Position numbers and translations under genes: made by a program
Origin: Lactifluus volemus
Taxonomy: Eukaryota; Basidiomycota; Agaricomycetes; Russulales; Russulaceae
DNA length: 56,384 bases
Assembly (NCBI GenBank): GCA_022376515.1
Contig: WTXI01000237.1
Location: 1 to 56,384 of the forward strand
Reading direction: 5' to 3'
In this document: piece by piece, positions 33,301 to 42,300 of the stretch
Layout of the letters: each line of letters opens with the position of its first letter
Position numbering within the stretch: the first letter of the stretch is position 1
The notes under the pieces: model-generated
The model's input: the letters and a program-made list of their open reading frames with translations, nothing else
What the model was told of the DNA's origin: nothing
The model's database searches: none

Positions 33301-36300
33301 GACCGGTCGGCGAGACTTTACCGGTTCCTTTACCGGTTTCCCGATTATATCACGCTTCCAAATTGCGGATGCATATCGAATACCTTATTATCTTATCTTA
33401 TTCCTATCGTTATCTGATAGTAACTAATGTAGTAACGACTATTCCCAGTTAAACTCGTCGTCCATCTTTTTGGCCACATGCTCCATCGCCTCCCTATAGC
33501 CATCTTCTCGCGCTTCCTGGATCATCTGTGCCAAAGAGCGGCCATATATCACGATTTCCTTCATTGTGTCCGCAAAACTTGCTTGAGAGGTTGAGCACGA
33601 TGCATGGGCAACGTAAGGGGCGTGCGTCATGCACGATGCATGAGGAATGTGGTGTGCGATGTAGGGAGAGTAAGTTGCGCAGGATGCATGGGGGATGTAA
33701 GGGGCGTGCGTCATGCATGATGCATGAGGAGCGTGGTGAGCGATGTAAGGGGAGTGGTTTGCACACGACACACAGGGCATAGAGTGCCGAAAGTGGGGAC
33801 TAGGCAGTTTGCACGGCTGGGGATCAGTTTGCGTGCCTTGTCCTTTGCGCGAGGGACTATGCCCAGGGGATTCAGTTTGTACGCCCTGTCCTTCGTGGCG
33901 TAGCGGAATGGGCATAGGGAACGCGGCTAAGTCTTGGCGCCTCGAACTCTCCGGTTGAGACTCTTCTATTTCGATTACCTCCGATGGCAATGGCGGTGGC
34001 CGCTGTGGTGGTAGTGGTGATGGTTTCATACCACCAATAAAGCCCGACGAAACGATGAGTGGATCAGGTGGTGGGAGCATTGGGTTGATCCTTGCCTTTC
34101 TAAGAGGAAATCTAGTGGCCGGCATGAGGATGGATCAGTGACGATGCGATGCTCGTGAATATATGCGAGGTTAAATACCGTGAATATATGCTCGTGAATA
34201 TATGCGCGTGAATATATGCGCAATGTATGCCATTCACGCACATTCTATTCGGAAGTCTTCGCGCAGATCTTACGTTGTGAATCGGTGCACCAGCCCTACA
34301 GTATTCGATTCAGACTTCTTCGAATTAATCCCAGATTGTGCCTACATACCATATCTGTCATATCTCGTTCCGATTCGGAGCATGATCCCGCGTCTCGTTC
34401 TCTTATGACCATTTTCGATATCTACTATACCTTATTTTTTAATTTTACGAAACAGTTTGCTTAGTATAGCGTTATATTTTATAACAATTCTAAGTTACAG
34501 TCTATCTCTACGTAGAGTGAGAGGAAGGAAGGTGGTGGTTGCGAAAAGAGAAGACGACGTGCGCGAGTCGGGGTATAAATACAGCCACTCTTCAGCCCTG
34601 GGCATTGGGGCTGGCGGACCGGGATGAGCGGGAGGTGAAACCGGTAAAGCAACCGGTCAAGTTCTGACCGACCGGTCCGTCAGCCTGACATTGCGGTTGG
34701 CGGACCGGGCATGGGCTGGAGGTATAACCGGTAAGTTCTGACCGACCGGTCCGTCAGCCCTTTGACACGTGCAGCAAAATGTCCAGGACTGAAGAGTGGC
34801 TGTATTTATACCCCGACTCGCGCGCTTCGTCTTCTCTTTTCGCAACCACCACCTTCCTTCCTCTCACTCTACGTAGAGATAGACTGTAACTTAGAATTGT
34901 TATAAAATATAACGCTATACTAAGCAAACTGTTTCGTAAATTAAAAAAAAAAAGGTATAGTAGATATCGAAAAAAAGTTAACGGTTGAAGTAGTTACGCG
35001 GCTGTCCACATCAGTACGGACATACCTCGCCGCACCTTTTGACGATGGGACGGATTCGTCGGACGCTTCAGTGCCGCGTTGAGGAGGGCGGACATGCCTC
35101 GCGGCGCCTGGGTCGGACGCTTCAGTGCCGCGTCGAGGAGATACACCTAATAGAAGGCGCGCCAAACCCACGCGGAACCCCCCGGTATGTAAAAATCTCT
35201 ATCACATTGATGCGAGTGGAGCTGACCATGACACTTTCCGACATGAGGGTTGCGCCTGCGTGAAGAGCATATACCTAATAGAAGGCGTGCCAATGCCAAG
35301 CGGATCCCAGGTACGTAAAAATCTCATCTTATCGATGCGAGTGGAGCTGACCTTGTGCTTCGGGTTGCGCCTTTCATTGTTCTTGGCGGTGGAGCGCGGG
35401 TGCGTGCATCAGTCGAAGTGAGTCCATGCAGTTTCAAGTTATCAAACACGCAACGGATGAAGTCAAACATACAAAAGGTGTTACACTCAGCGATCAGCGC
35501 CCTTTTCTCTCAAACGTTCTTCCCATGGAATATTACTCTGTGCGTAAGTTTCAGTCAACATGGACCGGTGACGGACTGATGCTTTTTTTTTTAGCTCGAG
35601 CAACTCCTTGACCTTGAAGCCGTCGTAGCTGATGACGACGAAGATGAGGAGGAGGGTGAGGAGGATCTAGGTAAGTAATTCATGTCTCAATTTTACATCG
35701 CTCAGCTTCCGCATTAGAGGAATTTCTGGCCGATGATCTGGACGAAAGCGATGCGGGTCTGGCCGAGGGTCCAGCGTTCCTGCCGGATGATCGCGTTTCC
35801 GCTACAGAAGCCTCAGAACTGGAGGCACGCGCTAGAGATTTTATGACGGACTATAGGCGAGGATACCTCCGTGAGGGGGATCAACTCCCGCAACATTCAC
35901 TCGTCCCAACCCTCAGCGATCCTCATATATGGGCTGTCCGCGTCAAGGTAAGTCACTATATACGTGCATAGTACGATCTAATGCTTTCTAGATCGGATAC
36001 GAGATGAGTCTCGTATTTCAAATTTACCGCAGGTGGAATCTGGGATCCGTGGACCTGGACATCACTTCAGTTTTTGCCCGAGATGGCATTCCAGGTTATA
36101 TATTCCTGGAAGGTGGTTACGCCGATGTGCAACGGGCCATCAGCAAGCTGGTAACAGTCATCCCCAACAGCAGACAACGGCTCGTCACCTTGGAGCAGCG
36201 TGTTGCGTTGCTCAATAGTCGCAACCCAATGTCCCGTGCCATCAAGGAGGGTGAATGGGTGCGGGTAAAGTATGGACTTTATCGCGATGACGTTGGGTTT

Positions 36301-39300
36301 GTGTGTGGACGTTGTGACTCTTCGGACTTGGACATTATCGTTGCGCTCATCCCTCGGATTGCTACCAAGAGCGAACGGCGTAGAGGGGGTCACATAGGTA
36401 AGAGGAAGCGGCCCATCAGACCAGCCGCACGTCCGTGGTCCGAGACCGAACTTGTACATGAATGGGGTCCCGAAAAGGTCCAGAACATTTCACCTGACGC
36501 GTTCACATTCCGCAATGAAACATACGAATCCCGTTTGCTTATGGCACGCTACTCATCGTCCCTTCTCGATATCATCAACCACTCCCCTTCCACTTTCCCA
36601 GTTTTTGCCGCGGCCTCAAGCATTGGAGAGCGACACTCATTCGTACTGTGGCGACACCGCAATGCCCAAGCTTCCCTGCAACCCCGGCAAAGGGTGAAGG
36701 TTGAATCTGGCGAACAACAAGGACTCGTAGGATTCATAAACGAAATCATTGAGGACAGTGCCTCTATCATCCCGGAGGAAGGAGATACCCTCCAGGTGAT
36801 GCCTCACGTTCTTCTCAGTGATCTAGCGCCGCATTATCTTCCTGGGGACAATGTCAAGGCCCGCTGGATGGACTCACACGGGATTGTCCAATCGGTCAAC
36901 GATGCCGATCAAAACTCGTTTATGTCCGATCTAACCCGGTTCAAGAGGTGAAGTGATTCGACTTCACAGTGACACTACTGACAAGCTAGTAGATTACGAT
37001 TCTCAAGGACCTAGTGGAATTCTACGAACCTCCGCTTCGGCGGGTACATTTTCGGGTGGGGACCTGGGTTGAGTTCTGTGTAGATAGCGAGGTTCAACCG
37101 CGGAAGCGGCGTGGGATCATCACACAGATGATCGATAATACCGCACGCATAAGGGACGAACGTACTTCGGCCGATGTAAGTAGTGGACTCGTGAAGAATA
37201 TCGCTGACGGCCTGGTATAGTTTATGATCGATGCGCAAGAGCTCAACGTCTGCGCCATACAAGCTTCGTCCTTACCAAAGGACAATCTAGACTATACCAT
37301 AATCGGTCAGCGAGTCATGATCACACGCGGCCCCTTCAAGAGTTACTATGGCCTTGTCAAAGAAATCGGCCTTCCTCACGTGACAGTGGAACTCGACTCT
37401 CACCTGGTCTCCAGGAGTTCGCCACGGCAGAACGTTCCATGGAAGGATATCATGACGGTGTACGTGTCTATGTTTCTTTTCTGGTCTACGATCTCTCTTA
37501 CATGTCGATCTGCGGAGATAAGACTCCCGACAGAACCTGCAAGACCACCCTCGCCGTCTCGCCCTATCACTCCACCGTCCGGTCCCTCCGTTGACTTACA
37601 GAGGCTCACACCGGAACCGGAGGGCCCACAGAGAGGTAAGTTATCCAATATCTTATCGGCATCTCAATGAAAGTCCTTTAGATCATTGGCTATTTTACCC
37701 CTCAATACACACCATTCTCCAGACGAAGAGGATACCTTTTACAGTCTCCGGCGTTGACTCCAATAAAGATTTGGTCAAGTACAAGAACAAGACGGCCCGG
37801 TCAGTACCTGAACGTCAATGGGACTCTCAGCCGGGAGAGTGGCAAGTCATCGTCTCAATATTCATTGGTAATAGGATCAAACAGATCAGCATCGATCCCA
37901 AGTACCTCGTTCCATGGAACCCAAAGCAAGGCGGTGAAGTGGTAGTCATAAATAGCCACTGCCAATTATTTGGCAACTCGGGCACTATAATTGGCAAGAA
38001 GGACGATGATTTGTTTACTGTACTATTCGGATCTACAAGGATGTCACTTGAGCTGAATCTCCCTAGCACGGACCTCGTTGTATTAGAAACTCTTAGATAG
38101 GGAATCTGTATTACATACTATCGCAATCACATGGACATGATATAGCGCACGGTGAAGATGGACTGGTAAGGGCGTGATCTACACATGGTACGTCTTCTCA
38201 GTTTGAATTGCGCTTACTACAATGGGAAGGTAAGTCACTCTTTACACATGATGAATATATACTGATTCTATCTTAGGTTACGTTCAACGCAAGTTACTGT
38301 ATGGGCATATAAAGCTCGACGTGGTTAGTCCCAGTAAATTTTGTCTCATCATGGACTTAGCCGTTCAGTGCCCAGGATGTTCGCGAACGTTCAGGAACAT
38401 GAAAGGGCTGTCGCTGCATCGCCCACGCTGTTCAATGCTGGATGAGACCATGGCCGAACTCAGTCGAGAGCTACGCGAGCAAAGGGAAGCCTCAAAGCTA
38501 GCGCGCCAACAAGGAAGAGACGTTGGTGAGGAGCGACAATCAGACAGACAAGAGAATGATAACGAAACCGTAAGTACTTAACGATAGATCTACTACAAAT
38601 TTACATGTTGCGCAGGAGCCCATTGATATCACAATACCAGCACCAGAGCCACCAGAAGACGCGTTTATCCCCCCACCAACGTCTTCTGGTCGTATCCGAC
38701 GGTTCCCCCGACAGTTCACCGATTTCGTCCCTTCGTTGCCAATTCGGTTACCGCATCTCCCCCCCCGTCCTCAGCGTGTTCCGTCCCCCGATTCTGATTT
38801 CCGTGTCATTTCCGATCGGGAGCCAACTCCCGAAACCTCCGACAGTGATTCCGAAGCCTGCACTACGTACGAGACCGAACCAGACGACTTTGGCGTCTTC
38901 CGCGTCTACTCAGCTAGACCGTCTTACGATCCAGATTCACTTCAGACTGTGAACTCGCTGTTCGATCCTCCTAGCCTTGAGTCTGACAATGACTATGGGC
39001 CTTTTCGTAACGCAAGTCTCTTAAAGTTTATGCAGTGGGTTCACAATGGCAGCGACTCAAAGTCGGCTGCCCAGATAGATGACCTTGTCAACAAGGTCAT
39101 CCTTGCGGAGGGATTCAACCCGCAAGATCTACGGGGAGATGCCGCGAATGGCAGGTTCAGCTTGCAACGTGAGAATCAACGCCTAGATTCATATGAGGGT
39201 GAGCCCTCAATACAAGATGGCTGGAAGAAAGGTAAGATCGTCCTACGCCTCCCGGGAGACAAATACAAGAACCTATCCGAGGATGTCGCGCCGGCGTTAG

Positions 39301-42300
39301 AAATTGATGGAATCTGGTACAGGAGTCTCACTGAAGTGTTGAAGTCAGCTTTCGCCGAGACAGATACGAAAGATCTACATTTGCAGCCTTTCAAGTTGTA
39401 TTGGCGCAATCCCGATGATCCCAACGCCACCCCTGTACGTCTGTTCAGTGAGCTATACAACACGGATGCCTTCCTGGACGCGCATAGCAACCTGACGGCA
39501 CAACATCGAGAGCCTGGCTGCGAACTCGAGAAAGTTATCGCTGCTATGATGCTCTGGTCCGACTCGACGCACTTGGCCAGCTTTGGGACCGCATCCCTCT
39601 GGCCGCTGTATCTCTATCTTGGCAATGGTTCAAAGTATCAGCGCGCGAAACCTACTTCGTTGGCTGCGCATCATGTTGCATACATACCCTCAGTAAGTAC
39701 TATTCATCGCTCGGGTCCTCAGACATACTAACAGTGATCTACAGCTACCTGATAAGACTCAAGACGTATATACCTCAATTTTTAACCAGGCCGCATCGGC
39801 AGCCACGCTAACCTATCTAAAGCGTGAGGTGATGCAATCCATGTGGAGGCTGCTTCTCGACGAACAATTCGTGCACGCCTATATCCATGGAATCAAAATC
39901 AAATGCGCTGATGGTGTTATTCGACGTGTTTATCCACGCATATTTACATACTCTGCAGACTATCCAGAAAAGTAAGTCGCTGTATGGTTTGTTCAATCAC
40001 ACTGATACATGATTATATAGAGTCTTACTGGCTACAATCAAATCAATGGGCCAGTGTCCCTGTCCCCACTGTCTCGTCGAAAAGGATCAAATCGCATTCA
40101 TGGGTACGAAACTCGATATGAAGCGACGACGTGACAAGGCTAGGCAAGACAGCGAGGCAAGGCAGCAGCATGTCGATCGTGCACGCAAAAGAATTTATGA
40201 GTTCGGAGATCGCGTTAATGCAAAAAGATTCGAGGACCTATTCGGCCCAACATCAGCGGTTCCCAACCGAGTACGTATCATGACATTGAGGCATATTACA
40301 ATAATCACATCCTTTCAGAACGCATTCTCGCAACGCCTATTTCAGCACGGATTCGACTTTTACAAGATGTTCGTACCCGATCTCATGCACGAGTTTGAGT
40401 TGGGTGTGTGGAAGTCAATCTTCACACATCTGATGAGGATCCTCTACGCAAATGGTGGCACGTCTATACAAATACTGAATGAAAGGTGTAGTACGAGCTT
40501 CTCACAGATCTTCTCCATACTCACTATGAAAGTTAGATATCGTCAGGTACCCACATTCGGCCACGATACCATCCGCGTTTTCAACTCCAACGCATCGGCG
40601 ATGAAAAAGCTTGCGGCACGGGACTTTGAGGATCTACTACAGGTACGTATTCAAGTCTCATCTAGATCGTTGCTGACAGCAAAGCTAGTGCGCTATCCCT
40701 GTCTTCGAGGGGATACTGCCATCACCCCACAGCGCTCTCGTCAGCGATCTCCTATTTGTCCTCGCGACATGGCACGCATATGCCAAACTTCGCCTTCATA
40801 CGGAACACACGCTCGAGATGTTTGAAGAAGCAACATCAACGCTCGGAAAAGTGGTCCGCCACTTTCGAAAAACAAGCCGTGAGGCATTCAATACGTACGA
40901 ACTTCCACGCGAGGAAGCTGCCAGAGGACGACGCAAGGCTGCAATGGCTGCTGTGTCTGACAGGAGCAGACGAGCAACTGATAAGAAGAAACGTTATCTC
41001 AATCTCTCCACGTACAAGTTCCATCGTCTGGGTGACTACGTAGAGGCTATCCGACAGTTTGGGACCACGGATAACTTCACAACACAAGTGGTAAGTTATC
41101 GATCTATATATATATTTACGATAGATGACTTTGTGCCTCTTATCTAGGGGGAGCTAGAGCATCGACGCGTCAAGCGTTTCTATGCACGTACCAATAAGAA
41201 TAAGAACTTTACGCAGCAAGTTGCACAACATCAACGGCGAGAGCGCATTTTGAAGAATATGCAAGCACATATGGGGTCAAGTACTCATCATGCGATGGCA
41301 GCAACTGATGAGGATGATGAAATCTTTGCATATGCGTTACCTACTGATCACTACCATATATCGGGCTCCACGCGTGATCAAACCTACTTGACCACTTGGT
41401 TGCGAGAAATGAGGACAGATCCTGCGGTACAGGCAAGTAGTTTATCTCTCACAAAGCGCCGCTAACAAGGATCTTAGAACTTTGTGCCACGCTTAAAGGA
41501 CCACCTACTCGGGCGCCTGCGTGGCCATGCATTTGAAGGAGATGAGAACGAGTTCTCAGATACGGATCGCGGTGCGATCTCATTCAAATATAATCGCATC
41601 TATCAGCACAAGACAATGCGAATCAACTATACGACATATGACCTCCGCCGCTCGCAGGACTCGATCAATATCCAGACTCACAGCGATGTTATGGTCATCG
41701 CACACGAAGATCAAGATAATTCGCACCCATATTGGTATGCGCGTGTCATTGGCATCTTCAACGCCGATATCTGCTACCGTGATCCGGAATCCGGAAATGT
41801 CGACACCCAACACATGGACTTCCTCTGGGTTAGGTGGTTTGGGCGAGATCCTACTTATCGCTCAGGGATTGACGCTCGCCGCCTACCTCGAATTGGGTTT
41901 GTCCCAAATGATGACGACTTTGCCTTTGGATTCCTCTCCCCTGAGGTAGTTTTACGAGCAGTTCATCTAATCCCAGGTTTTGCACACGAGAAGACTCAAG
42001 ATCTACTTCCAAATGAGTCCATTGCACGACAACCAAGTGAGAACAACTTGGATTGGAGATATTACTATGTTAATATGTGAGTGGTGTCTATCTCACTCTT
42101 TCTCATTTCTCACACTAATATATGGCCAGCTTTGTCGATCGCGACATGTTCATGCGGTACTCTGGTGAGGGTGTCGGCCATAAATCCACACGCCGTGCTC
42201 TTAGAGACGCCCGATTTGGTAACCCGTATGAGATTGATGAAGCGGAATGGATTGATGAAGATGATACATTAATGGTCGCTGACTCGGAGGAGGACAGTCA

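Noticed and set aside
34574..34810. Divergent promoter pair driving the two gene sets
   Set aside because: The TATA boxes point toward each other, not outward, so they cannot be simple promoters of the flanking genes.
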